Shown: in pieces, positions 1 through 11,355 of the stretch
Numbering within the stretch: the first letter of the stretch is position 1
Layout: each line of letters begins with the position of its first letter
Source: Pelobates cultripes
Lineage: Eukaryota > Chordata > Amphibia > Anura > Pelobatidae
Reading direction: 5' to 3'
DNA length: 64,000 nucleotides
Assembly (NCBI GenBank): GCA_933207985.1
Contig: OW240913.1
Coordinates: 354,877,554 to 354,941,553 of the forward strand
The notes under the pieces: model-generated
Seen by the model: the letters and a program-made list of their open reading frames with translations, nothing else
The model's database searches: none
What the model was told of the DNA's origin: nothing
Position numbers and translations under genes: made by a program

Positions 1-609
1 AATTCCAGACAAAAAAAAAAAAAGACGAAGAAATTAAAAATCCACATTTATTTGGAAAAATTCCGGGTAAAGCTTTACAAGTACTGCCAGTGGAGCATAA
101 TGGGGAAACAATGCTTACTGCAATTATAAGCATGTTAAAATCTGTTATTTTAAGGGATTATTTTTAATATAAAATAGATGACACGGAAAATGAACCCCTT
201 TGAGGCAATATTCAATTTGGCAGAACTCCAATGTGGAGTGAATGAGGCCTAGTGAAAACAAACACCATTAACAGCTAAATAGTAATGTAAAACGAAACTA
301 TGGAATTCTAATGATTCAATAAGGAGAATAAAAGTGGATAAACATCCAAAGAGCTCCACCAAGGTGAACGTGGTTATCTTTAGTTGCGGAACTAAATAAA
401 GCAAGCTATTCCTGGATATATTCCTAGGAGGGAACAAAGTATAAAACAGAGTAGTATGGACCCAGTATTTAACCAGAAATTACAAATAACATGCTAAATA
501 AATGGGCATCATGCAAAATGTTTGCACAATAATAATAGTAATTCATTACTTACTAGAATACGATTGTTTGTGTCTAACTTCATAAAAACTTGAAAAAAAA
601 ATGTTTGGG
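1..609. other. AT-rich non-coding DNA
   Basis: I see no exon, repeat structure or RNA gene here. The short open frames have no coding character. Confidence 0.4.
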
Positions 610-960
610 GAAACCAATATAAAGTATAGATCATGCCCCTGCAGTCTCACTGCTCAATTCTCTGTGATTCAGGAGTTAAATCACTTTTGCTTCTGTTAAT
701 GCAGCCCTAGCCACACCTCCCCTGGCTGTGACTGACACAGTCTGCATATTCAATCAGATGTGAACTAACTTTAGAAGTTTTTATCTCCTGCTCTGCAAAC
801 TGAACTTTAATCGCACACAGGAGGCTCCTGACAAGTCTGGAAAGCTATTAAAAGAACATGAGATAAGAAATTCTAAATAAAACAAAGTAAGTTTAAATAT
901 CAGACCTCACTTTAGGGGAGTTTTTAGGAATGGTGTGACTAGGGCTGCATAATCATGACT
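610..960. repeat. Foldback MITE, family B (non-autonomous DNA transposon)
   Basis: The arms around GCAGCCCTAGCCACACCTC (about 700-722) and its inverted form GTGTGACTAGGGCTGC (about 935-950) form a hairpin. The same left arm recurs at 38500-38700, with the matching inverted arm at 39280-39360, which shows this is a dispersed family. No open frame. Confidence 0.55.
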
Positions 961-1081
961 ATAGCTTAGTAATAAATGTGTTTGCTACACATTTACTACT
1001 TAGAATGTGTATTTAAGACCATTGTACCTTTAGCGTACTAGTCACAGCTGATACAGGGATACCATGGTTCTCTTACAGAAG

Positions 1082-1740
1082 TCCAGGGCCGTTGCGTCAA
1101 TAAGGCGGCACTAGCGGCCGCCTTAGGGCGCAACGGCTCTGGGGGCGCAAGATTCCAGTGACCGGCAGGAGGAAAGCTCTCCCTTCTACTAGGCCACTTT
1201 CTGGACCCCCCGGCGTGTGGCTGTGTTAGAATCAGAGCTCTGATCTCCCTGCTCTCACGCCGTTTGCTGATGCTGGGCGAGCTGGAACAGGACATCATTC
1301 CGGCTCACAGCATCAGTAGACAGCCCGCAAGGCACGAGGGAGCACAGCAGTGCGATCACAGCTCCCTTGCCGCCTCGGATTCTAAAACAGCTGCACGCCT
1401 AACAGCAGCCCTACTGGACCCCCACTGACAGGTAGGAAGGCTGGGTGAAAAATGTAAAAGTATTATAATAATATTAATAATTAGTATGTGTGAGTGTGTC
1501 TGTGAGTGAGTATGAGTGTGTCTGTGAGTGTGTTTGTGTGTGTGTCTATCATTGTGTGTTTGTGAGTGTCTGTCAAATCAGTGAGCGGAGCAGACAGCGG
1601 TACAGGATCTTCTGTTTCCTTTCCCTGGCCGGACTGACAGGAAGTGCTCACTGAAAGAGCATTTCCTATCAGTCCAGCCAGGTACAGGAAACTGAAGCTC
1701 CTGTCCCGGGATCCGCTCCGCTCGGCCACCCTACAAGAGG
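1082..1740. repeat. GC-rich dispersed repeat with TG microsatellite and hairpin
   Basis: A GC-rich block starting CAGGGCCGTTGCGTC is followed by a degenerate TG/TGAG tract (about 1485-1570). A large inverted repeat comes next: CTTTCCCTGGCCGGACTGAC at about 1619 pairs with GTCCAGCCAGGTACAGG at about 1674. The CAGGG start resembles the other hAT-like elements in this window, but I could not find a matching right end or target duplication. Confidence 0.4.
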
Positions 1741-1749
1741 TAGGATGCA

Positions 1750-2170
1750 CACCAGGTAGGGGAGGGCACTACTAAGGGGGTGGGGATGCACCAATGGACA
1801 GGGAGGGGAGAGAAACACTAAAGGCCAGGAATGGGAGGGGACCACAAAGGGACCTGGATGTAAAAGAAACACACAGCAGGGCTTGAGAAGAGGGAAAAAG
1901 AGACACATAGAGGGGCTGGGTGGAGACAGATGGGTTTGGGGTGAAAGGAGCTGGGAAAAGTAAGAGACACAAAGGGGCTGAGAGAGAAGGTGTCACACAA
2001 AGGGGCTTGGAGGAGTAAGAAACAAAATGTGGGAGGATGTAAGTCATACAAAGAGGGACACACAAGGGAGGTGTAAGACACATTTGGGAAAAAACAGGAG
2101 ATAGCATACATTAAAGGGAGTAAGACATTAAAAGAGGGGATACGAAACACAAAAGGGAGGTTAAGAAGAA
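1750..2170. repeat. Purine-rich degenerate tandem tract
   Basis: About 420 bp almost free of long pyrimidine runs on the plus strand, built from drifting units like AGACACAAAGGGGCTG and GGGGAGG. The long minus-strand open frames here are only the consequence of this skew. Confidence 0.55.
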
Positions 2171-2396
2171 CACAGGTGATGATGTTCTTTTATTTGGGGG
2201 GAATGGGGAGGAGGGGGACCTGAAAATGCTTCTTTGTCTATGTACCCAAGAATCCTTGCAACGGCCCAGCAGATGTCCTAGTGTTTACATAATGTAAGAA
2301 GGCAGATTGAGGTCCGTATTTGGTCAACAACCCTTAGAAGGTTAAAGATGATAACTAAAACGGAGTAATCACAGTAACGTAACGGAGAAAGATTAC

Positions 2397-3550
2397 TGTA
2401 ACGGACCGTTTTGCACACAAGGGGTAAAAAACGTTTAGGCGATCGGCCCCCTTTCCAGAGATACAGGCACAGCTACTGCAGAACACCAAACTCCCGAACT
2501 GGATACAAAATAGCACTCCAACTCCCGAACTGGAACCTCCCAAATAGCTGCTAGCAGGCGAACAGGAAAAGCAGACAATCAGCTTACACTCCTGGCAATC
2601 AGTCTCTAACAGCATACAGTGAATCCCCCCAAGAATGAGACAAGGCTCTGTGTTGAGGGTCAAGCAGTGGTCTGTTTAATGAGGGCTACCTGCCCAGTAT
2701 TTATGCAGGTCTCCCACCTGGTGGACACTCCCCTAGGGGACCAAATGGGAAACTGTGACAAGGGACAGACAAGCAGACAAATAGGACACACAGTCACAGT
2801 ATTTCCCACAATGCATCCTGGCTTCCTCCCCTCTGCCTTGGGAGATAATTGGGAAGTAACTCAATTATCTCCCAAGACAAAGACAAAACTCCATTACACA
2901 TGTGGGGACACAAAACCAGTATTATACTTTAAAATACATAAAGTAACATTTACTACATAAAACACAGACATGTAACATATCCCCAGATAGCTCAGGTCTG
3001 AGTGCACATTATTAGGTGAATGGCACTCAGACTGCATTAATACAGTTTAATCACGATGAGTCTTTACACAGTCAGTTTCATACGAATGGGCTCCATGGGA
3101 TTCCTATCTGGGGTATAATACATTCAAACAAAAATACCGAACACCGGGCCGTTCGTGCACTTCCACCGAACAAGAAGGTAGGTCGGCAGCTCCAGCGGTG
3201 TTCGCGCAAAACTGTGTCCGATTTTAGTTCCATGAAAATAGAGGCGAACACCGCTGTGGCCGCGACCTCGTGTTCGGGATACGAATGGCGGCCACCCAGC
3301 ATTCATCAATTAAGCTGCGGTTAACCGCAGCTTCAGGGAGGTTAATTGCCGGCACACTCCAGCTCCCAGGTGGTCTATTCATTCGTGCGGTTGTTCGGTA
3401 GATTGAAACTACCGAACAACCGGCAGAAAAGCACAAATACAGCTTTTCTGCAGGCAAAATAAAGTCTTTTAAAAGGGGGCCATAGTCCAAAGGCAGCAGG
3501 CGAGCAACCAGGCTTCTCCAATGCAATGTGGCGAGATTGGTCTCGTCACA
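2397..3550 (-). repeat. 3' LTR of the non-autonomous element
   Basis: 1154 bp, TG...CA bounded. It is about 80 bp longer than the 5' LTR. It keeps a segment of about 290 bp (about 3130-3424, rich in ACCGAAC/CGAAC motifs) that is missing in the 5' copy, but carries fewer of the roughly 60-bp GAATACAAG units near its R/U5 end. Confidence 0.85.
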
Positions 3551-3570
3551 TCGCTCCCCTTTTCCAAACA
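3551..3570 (-). promoter_or_regulatory. Polypurine tract candidate
   Basis: On the minus strand TTTGGAAAAGGGGAGCGA abuts the 3' LTR, the expected place for plus-strand priming of an LTR retroelement. Confidence 0.65.
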
Positions 3571-3804
3571 GACTAACAGGGTATCTGACCTCCTGCCGGT
3601 CAGTGCCCTTGTTAGTCCAGCAGCCCACCCACAAGACACAATCAACAGCACAGCCCACCCACAATAAATGGTTACTGCACCTGGGTAGAGGAGAAGCTTG
3701 TCCATGTCCAGGTGCCTCACCACGGCTGTGCTGGGTACGGGTACGCTGACTTGGTGGGGTGCTGCGTGGGCAGAGACCAGCGGCACTCTGCCCTGTTGCC
3801 AGCG

Positions 3805-5383
3805 CTACTGGGAGGGTAGCCTGGTTGAAGCCTGGTTGAAGCCTGGTTGTTGGAGGGGGAGACCGACTGTCTCCCCTTTAAATACACCGCTCTGCTGCTG
3901 GAGACTGACTGTCTCCCCTTTAGATACACAGTCCTGCAGCTGGAGACCGACTGTCTCCCCTTTGGTTACCCATCTCTGCTGCTGGAGGGGGAGACCGACT
4001 GTCTCCCCTTTGGCTAAACAGCCCTGTTGCTGGGGGGCAGAACCGACCATCCCTACCCCTTGTGCTGGCAGTGTAGAGACTACGGTCCCATCTGCACAGT
4101 TGTGGGGCTTACTGTCTCCCCCGGGTACATTAAGCTGCCGCTGGGGAGAGGGGGTAACAAGCTCCTCTCCCATACATACTTCCAGCCGCGGGGGAGGGAG
4201 ACCGACTGTCTCTGCTCCCAATACAGAGTCCTGCTGCTGGGGAAAGGAGACTAGGCTCTCTATTCCCGGTAGGACACTCTGCCGCTGGGGAATGGAGACG
4301 GGGCTCCCAATTCCCAATAATCTGTGCTGCCGCTGGGGAATGGAGACTGGGCTCCCAATTCCCAAAAAATCACGCTGCTGCTGGGGAGGGAGGACACTGC
4401 TCTCCTCTCCCTGGACTTCACACTGCCTTCCCGGCATATCACTCTGCTGCTGGGGGGCAGGAACAACTACCTCTGCCCCTGTAACTCAGCCTGCCGCTGC
4501 GGAGGGAGGACGCTGCTCTCCTCTCCCTGCACTTTACACTGCCTTCCCGGCATATCACTCTGCTGCTGGAGGGCAGGAACAACTACCTCTGCCCCCTGTA
4601 ACTCAGCCTGCCGCTGGGGAGGGAGGATGCTGCTCTCCTCTCCCTGCACTTTACACTGCCGCTGGGGAATGGAGACTGGGCTCCCAATTCCCTGAAGGAC
4701 CGGTGGAGAGACCTCGGTCCCATCTCCACCGGCCACCTGGGGTTCTTCCCAGTAAAACTGTACCATCTCGTCCCCTCTGAATGGGTCTGGCTCTGGGTCG
4801 GTCATGCTGCTCTCCTGCTGAGCCTTCTCACTGTATTGGAACAGCTGCTGGTAGCCCTGTTCTAGCTCCATTTCCCGGGTCACCAGGTGGACCAGGTCTT
4901 GCTCAATTTTGTGAGTGTCGTCCCAGTCATACCTGCTCTCCCTCCACTCCAAGAGATCACTGAACCGGGCTTGTGTAGGGCTCCAAAATTCGAGCTCTGA
5001 AAACGACTCCCATAACAAGCCAGGACCATCAAACTCCTCTCCCTCTGGCTTGTCATGCTCGGCTGTCCAGGGCGGTACTGTGCCCCATACCACCAGAGCG
5101 CCTGGTAGGCATCTTCTAGCCACAACTCCTGCCATACTAGGTGTTCCAATTTCCTCACCCATTCATCCAGGGGCTGCTCTCCCAGAAAGGGCATCCGCAG
5201 GGCTACTCTCTTCTGCAGTCGCTGGTCTTCCTTGGGGAGTCTCTTGCCCCGCTGGTACTCCACAATACCCAGTGCCTGGTACCAGATGCCTTTACGGACT
5301 GCATCTCGGTCATCCATGGCACCCTCGTCATACTCCACTGCTGGTTCCATCTCGGTGCTGTCAGGGTCGCTGTACTGGGACAT
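3805..5383 (-). pseudogene. Gag-like protein of the LTR element, broken into three frames
   Basis: Read on the minus strand, the frame opens at ATG 5383 about 90 bp inside the 5' LTR with MSQYSDPDSTEMEP. It runs through an acidic, Trp-rich helical domain. It then changes frame near 5040 (continuing in the frame that ends at 4467) and again near 4450 (continuing to 3805). The C-terminal half is a tandem array of 20-25-residue units with SVLPPQQQ and IGSPVSIPQRQ cores. No zinc knuckle, protease DTG or RT motif is visible. The architecture, the position after a primer site and the repeat-built tail suggest a gag-like or structural protein of a non-autonomous element. Function is inferred only from position. 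Two indels make this copy unlikely to be functional. Confidence 0.6.
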
Positions 5384-5452
5384 GCATTGCCCTCAAATTG
5401 TAAAAATCCACAGAATGGTGTCGCCTGTAGCTGTCCTGTAGTCTGTGGGAAC

Positions 5453-5472
5453 GATCCCGCCGCTTGCCACCA
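5453..5472 (-). promoter_or_regulatory. Primer-binding site candidate
   Basis: Two bases after the 5' LTR the minus strand reads TGGTGGCAAGCGGCGGGAT. It starts with the TGG expected to pair with a tRNA CCA end. I could not assign the tRNA. Confidence 0.5.
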
Positions 5473-5474
5473 AT

Positions 5475-6546
5475 TGTAACGGACCGTTTTGCACAAAAGG
5501 GAAAAAAACCGCTTAGACGATAATCCCCTTTCAGAGACAGGCACAGCTACTGTAGAATCACCAAAACTCACGAACTGAATACAAGTGAATGCTCCAAACT
5601 CCCGAACGGCATACAAGGGAATGGTCCAAACACTCGAACTGCATACAAGTGAATGCTTCAAACTCCCGAACGGCATACAAGGGAATGCTCCAAACACTCG
5701 AACTGCATACAAGTGAATGCTCCAAACTCCCGAACGGCATACAAGGGAATAAGGTAGCACTCCAAATACACGAACAGGAACCATACGAATTGCTGCTAAC
5801 AGGCGAACAGGAAAAGCTCCCAAGCGGCTTACACTCCTGGCAATCAGTCCTTAGCAGCATACAGTAAATCCCCCCAAAGACGAGACAGAGCTCCGTGTTG
5901 AGGGTCAAGCAGTGGTCTGAGGTGCTGGCACACCCAGCCTGATTTTTATTACAGTCTTGCAAATAGAGGACCGCCCAAAGGGAGGTATAAAATATCCAGT
6001 AACATATTAGTTACAACCCACAGATTCCCTCCCCCTTATCCTGAGAGGTAACCCAATACACATACCTTTTACCACAATGCATCCTGGCTTCCTCTCCTCT
6101 GCCCTGGAGATAAGTGAGAAGTAATTCAATTATCTCCCAGGACAGGGACAAGACTCCATTATGCACATGGTGACACAAAGACAGTAAAACACTTTAAATT
6201 ACATAAAGTCACCTTTTACACATAACACGCATTCATTTAACATATCCCCAGATAGCTCAGGTCTGAGCGCACATTATTAAGCGAATGGCGCTCAGACCAC
6301 ACGAATACAGTTTAATCGCCATGGAGCCAAAGTCTTTACAGTCAGTTTCATACGAATGGGCTCCATGGGATTCCTATCTGAGGTATAACACATTCAAACA
6401 AATCTACCGAACCCCAGGCAGAAAAGCACGAATGAAGCTTTTCTGCAGGTAAAAAAGATGTCTTTTAACAGGGGGCCATAGTCCAAAGGCAGCAGGCGAG
6501 CAACCAGGCTTCTACAATGCAATGTGGCGAGATTGGTCTCGTCACA
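5475..6546 (-). repeat. 5' LTR of the non-autonomous element
   Basis: 1072 bp with the same ends as the 3' LTR. It should carry the promoter. It has lost about 290 bp relative to the 3' LTR, with the junction near 6412 at a short ACCGAAC homology. Confidence 0.85.
5573..5752 (-). repeat. About 60-bp tandem repeat inside the 5' LTR
   Basis: Three near-identical units alternate ACTCCCGAACGGCATACAAG and ACACTCGAACTGCATACAAG. The array is shorter in the 3' LTR (about 2480-2540), so copy number changed after or during integration. Confidence 0.75.
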
Positions 6547-6551
6547 ATTAC

Positions 6552-9500
6552 ATACAATTTTTTAAACCAAGGCCATTTGGAATCTTGCTAAAAAAATTCC
6601 AGAAAATAGCCAACAATTTTGCGACCAGATCTTCCAAACTGGAGAGTAATGGATTCACTGGAGTAATTGTTTCTTTGTAATAAATTGGAATAGGGACCAC
6701 TTGGAAGAAATAGACTTTTTAAAAATATATTGACGTTTCAATACAACTTAATATAATACTCAAATAATTCACCTACTATCAGGCACCTCATAACGTACAC
6801 ACAACAAGCGTTACAAACCTACTAACCCTTGTTACCTCAGAATGTCTGTCTCCAAACTAATACAGTTTAAAAAGCATGTATAAAACCAATAATCAGTACA
6901 GGCTATTTTCTCCTTTGAAAAACTAGAGTCTGGGGAGAAAAAAAATAAACAAATCTATCTATAGCAGCATTCTAAACTTAGACTGCTAGAATAACTTCTA
7001 ACAGTTTATCTCTGGCATGGTAATTTCACCGTCTATTTACCAAACCACAACATGAACTGCTGGCCGACTAAAAACAAGAGGGTTCAGATTATGTCAGCAA
7101 TCTAACATGGCGTCTCTATGCCTTTGGGCATTTTACATCGGAGCCTCTCTATAAATGCTATGCACACTGTAAATGGCATGATTTTATTGTGGCAATTCTG
7201 CATTGGGATGTGCCCCAATCTTCGTACATTGTAATTTCAATGAACCGGCTGTCTAATTGAATTCAAATAAGTAGAATCGTACAATTACATCAAAGGACTT
7301 TGTAAAATAACTTGGTATCCCCACGCAAAAAAAAAAAAAAAAGTAATTCTACGATAACTACGGTTTTTGACTCCTTTTTAAGATATAAAGTATAGGTGTA
7401 GCATGTACCACCGCTATGAAACAAATAAACCCATAGCACACCAAGAATATTTGTATTCACATAATGTATAGGTAAACGCATACAAATAGTAAAGTGCAAA
7501 CATGCAGAATATTCACCTTACAAATAACCACATCATCCCGTCAAATGAAGTGCTCAATGCCTAAACCCAAGTGCAACAACAGGTATACTGACCCGAGCTG
7601 GAGACCACAGCACCCCAACGTTTTGGCACCACGTCTTTCTCAAGGGGAATCTCAAACGAACTGTTCCCATTTATAAAGCCCCACTAAAGTGTCTAAAGGG
7701 AAACATTAAATTAAAAACAGGCGTGGGCGATGAAGGATGACCCCTGAAGCCGATGTGGACCGATTCCCTGCACTTCCGCATGTGACTTCCGTAATCAGCA
7801 TATGACATCATCACGTATGGTTTAGCACATGCAATACGTTTTATTTTTCAATGTGTTTATTTTTTTTTCATGCATTACCTACACTATAGATATACATTAA
7901 AATATAAATATGGGAAAAGACTGGCCCGTGTGTCCCTTTAACAATATATTTTAGACTAGCAAATCTGTGGCATAACTGAAATACCCAATAAATAAAATAC
8001 ATAATATTGAATATTATTTCTTTTAAAGGATCACTACCCCTTTAAACGGAATGTTGAGCGCAGACAGAAACATTTAAAAAAAATACATGACTGGACGTGC
8101 AGAGGCTAAATTTTGTTATCGAGCTTAATCACTTGACAACACTTAAAAGGTTGCCCCCTTCCCTTTCAAAATAGGATTTCTCTAATGATTTACAGGTCTT
8201 CTCTACACCTAAGAGCAAGCTTGAGAATATACTGTAACAATATTTTCATTTCACTAAAATAACATCATTTATGAGCAGTGGAGACAGACAGTCCCGTTCT
8301 CAGTTTTATTCATTCACTGTGTATGTTTGGTCTGTCTCATGACACACACACACACAAAAAAAATTACCGTTTTGCAAAAGCCCTAGGGGTTCCTGGATAG
8401 ACTGAAATCAAACAGGTTTAGATGCTTTCTTATGTAATAATGTAATAAAATGACAATCCACATGAAAATGCGCCCTGGACACGGTACACGCAAGAAAATT
8501 ACAACTGTTCTTAAGGAAATGGAATATTATTATGGGTCTATAAAATCTCTCCGGTTTATCCGGATTGCTTAGTTTCTTTGCCACTGTTAAATCAACTCCT
8601 CTTTCAAAGCAGAATGTTTTAATCCTTTAAATAAAACCTTAAGTAGAATAACGTTTTGCTTTATACGGCTGTCAGTTTGCATAACGTTTTATGGTACAGA
8701 TAGCTTTTGAAATGGTTTACAGTTCTGCCATGGTGTGGCTGTCTCTGTGCTTTTCTTTCTATTTGGGGTATTTTTAAAAGTGTTTGCAGATATTGCTAGA
8801 AAAGACCGCATGCTTGAGGACCGCCACCTTTGATTACATGTTTATGTAAACAGACTTCAAATTTATCACGGTTATGTGAATTACATAATGTAATATGCAA
8901 TCTTGACAAAATTACTATATAAAGTTTTAATTCGCTAAACTGTGAAATGAAAAGTAAACGAGCCTGAACTTTAGTTTAATTAAGTGGTTTTGGTTTTTAG
9001 ATAATTCCCTGAAGTTTCAATGCTTATTATTGCCAAAAATCACATGTTTAAACAGTGACTTAAACAGCTAAACACAGTGAAAATGTCAGTAGGAGCATGC
9101 AAACTACTAGTAAAGCACAATCTTGCTACACTGTGTGCTTACAGCAGTATTCATCAATGTGATTCAGATCCTATGATATCCTTTCACTAGGACAGTCAAT
9201 GTTTCCTCTAAGGCAGCATATGACCAGTACATATTCATTAAAGCCATTTTCAGACTATATCCAACAGCTTGGCAAATACATTTTGTCTGATGGAACAAAT
9301 CTAGATATCTGCATTACATTCTCTGATTCCTCCTGAGCATTTTAACGGTATCACTTAATGATACGTTTGGATCCCTTGCTATTTGAGGCAGGATGACTTA
9401 ATTGAAAGATTGTTTCCACATCCTCTAGAAATCATCACCACATAGAAAATTAAAAGAATCCTTTTTAAAGAGAGATTTTAAATCAAATACCACAAACCAA

Positions 9501-9626
9501 GATACAGATCAGAGGGTGAAGCCTCAAACCAAAACTGGGATTTTGCCTAAGAGTTGCTGGAATTCTAACTTTTCTTACATTGATGAAAGAGCTTAACTAC
9601 AAACCAACAAACTAGACTTTTTTTTT
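6552..9626. other. TASP1 intron or downstream DNA, no gene seen
   Basis: AT-rich. I looked for the C-terminal TASP1 exons on the minus strand and found none. A possible LINE 3' fragment at 7530-7690 is the only repeat-like block. Confidence 0.45.
7530..7690 (-). repeat. Possible LINE fragment
   Basis: The minus strand reads CCCCTTGAGAAAGACGTGG then CAAAACGTTGGGGTG. I recall similar wording near the 3' ends of vertebrate retroelements, but no protein segment is present, so the call is tentative. Confidence 0.25.
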
Positions 9627-9630
9627 TTAA

Positions 9631-10086
9631 AGGGACACTCCAGGCACCCAGACCACTTCTGCCCATTGGAGAGGTCTGGGTGCCAACTCCCACTACCCTT
9701 AACCCTGCAAGTGTAATTATTGCAGTATTTTTATAAACTGCAATATTTACCTTGAAGGGTTAAGTCCTCCTCTAATGGCTGTCTACTAGACAGCCACTAG
9801 GGGACACTTCTGTGTTCACAGAACATGAAAAGTGTGTTATAACGTCGCTGGACGTACTCACGCTATGTGAGGACCTCCAGCGTCGCTGAAATCCCCATAG
9901 GAAAGCATTGAAAGCATTATTCAATGCTTTCCTATGGGGAGGTCTAATGCGCGTGCGCTGCGTTGACGTGCATGCGCATTAGGTCTCCCCCGCTGCCGGC
10001 CGCGTATGCTCAATATATCTCACAAGCCAGATGACGTCGGCAGGGGAGGAGCGTGGGCGGACCCTGATCCAGCGCCGAGGGACATG
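9631..10086. mobile_element. TTAA-type MITE, family D, right end missing
   Basis: Starts with AGGGACACTCCAGGCACCC directly after TTAA. It contains the paired CCCAGACC/GGTCTGGGTGCC hairpin and the GCATTGAAAGCATTATTCAATGC foldback region shared with 18685 and 27967. The right terminal repeat and second TTAA are absent. Confidence 0.6.
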
Positions 10087-11276
10087 AATTAGAAGACTCT
10101 GTGTTTAATGGAAGGAATGTTATTATATATGAATCCGTGGCTAAAACATTACAACCTATTGTTTGATATTTATTGGCACATTCATGGCTGCTCATTAGCC
10201 GTTAATAATGACAAAGAGACCACAATCACAACCACACCACTCAGATTAGAGCAAAACGTTAACCTTTATAGAACTAGTGAAAACGGAACCTGAATGTAAA
10301 ACGGTTATGTTACCTAAAATAAATGTTATCTCCCAGTGTCCAAAACTTTTTTATTTATTTTCTTTCTCAATGCTGTCGTTTTCAATAAATACACAAAAAA
10401 GTAAGGACTACATTTCCTTAATACAGCATTCGGGTTGATACAACTTATCAATGGGCAGAACTTAAAGCAAGGTTCTGTTTCAGTTCACCCATAATCCATC
10501 AGTAAAATCAATCCCACCGCAAGGCAAACAGCATAGACAGAGGAGAACAAAGTGGGCCGCTTTACCAGTCACATCTGAATGTTCACAATACTTCTGAACA
10601 GTTATTGATATATTACTGGAGCCATTGGTCACTTGGTAATTCAAAATCTAAAATGACTTGAAAACTTTAACAATTAACCAATATCATGAGCATAACTAAC
10701 ACTACAAACACCTCCCGGGTTAATGACGACTGCAAACAACGTTAACTATCCATTATGAATGAGCGACGTAATGTCCTTATGTAGCACAATATGCCAATGA
10801 CACACCTGTCACCTATTGGCATCATCAATGCAGTTGGAGGTCTTTAACTTTCAGTGCATAATGTAAACCAAGAGACAGTAAAGAAACAGGATTGTTGGTT
10901 TTTGTTAACCTCAAAATATAGGAATATTGAGCACTAAATCATAAATTCTGTTAGTGAAAAAAGCGATCACTAGGTGGTGGAAGTCCGAATCATAAATTCT
11001 GGCAGTAAAATGGTCCATGAATTTTTTTTTATTGCGATCGCTTTGAAAACTTTTCAGATGTCAGTAACTGACGCTGGATGGTAATGTACTCCATTGTTCT
11101 AAATTCTAAAAATTAAATAAAAAAACAAAACACATTGTTTCATTTCCAGTCACAATCATCAATACATGATCAATGTAGTCAAATCGAAGTACTAAACCAA
11201 AACGAATAGGGTACCCCTTGGCCGGTCACTGGATTACAAAAGTTATAATGAAAGGTGGAATGCAAGCATTAGATAC

Positions 11277-11355
11277 CTGAAGTACTCACAGCTGTAGAAT
11301 ATGGGTTTTGGACTCCAGTGTTTTCAGCCCAGCAGCCACATCCATAAAGAGCGGC
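11277..11355 (-). CDS. TASP1: TASP1 exon, beta-subunit segment (human ~266-292)
   Basis: The minus strand reads acceptor TTTTACAG, then a peptide starting AALYGCGCWAENTG and ending NPYSTAVSTS plus one base of a Gly codon, then donor GTATCT. It follows directly, in phase 0, on the exon at 14669-14788. The segment lies in the beta subunit, just after the catalytic Thr exon. An internal GTGAGT, a closer match to the donor consensus, starts 13 bases before the chosen end (first base 11289). I prefer the downstream donor because the protein family keeps AVSTSG across this junction and using the inner donor would shift the frame. This is the last TASP1 exon seen towards the left edge; the C-terminal exons should lie beyond position 1. 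Confidence 0.92.

Larger units (their letters stand above)
2397..6546 (-). mobile_element. Complete non-autonomous LTR retrotransposon
   Basis: Two LTRs in the same orientation, both TGTGACGAG...CCGTTACA on the minus strand, enclose 1.9 kb. The element is flanked on both sides by the identical 5-bp direct repeat ATTAC (2392-2396 and 6547-6551), the mark of one integration event. A primer-binding-site candidate follows the 5' LTR and a purine tract precedes the 3' LTR. The interior encodes only a broken gag-like protein with no protease, reverse transcriptase, RNase H or integrase, so it must have been moved by a partner element. A solo LTR of the same family lies at 23558-24762. Ty3/gypsy affinity is likely but not proven without a polymerase. 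Confidence 0.85.

Noticed and set aside
3698..4780. Plus-strand 360-codon open frame
   Set aside because: It is the antisense of the tandem repeats in the LTR element's gag-like gene; periodic composition alone keeps it open.
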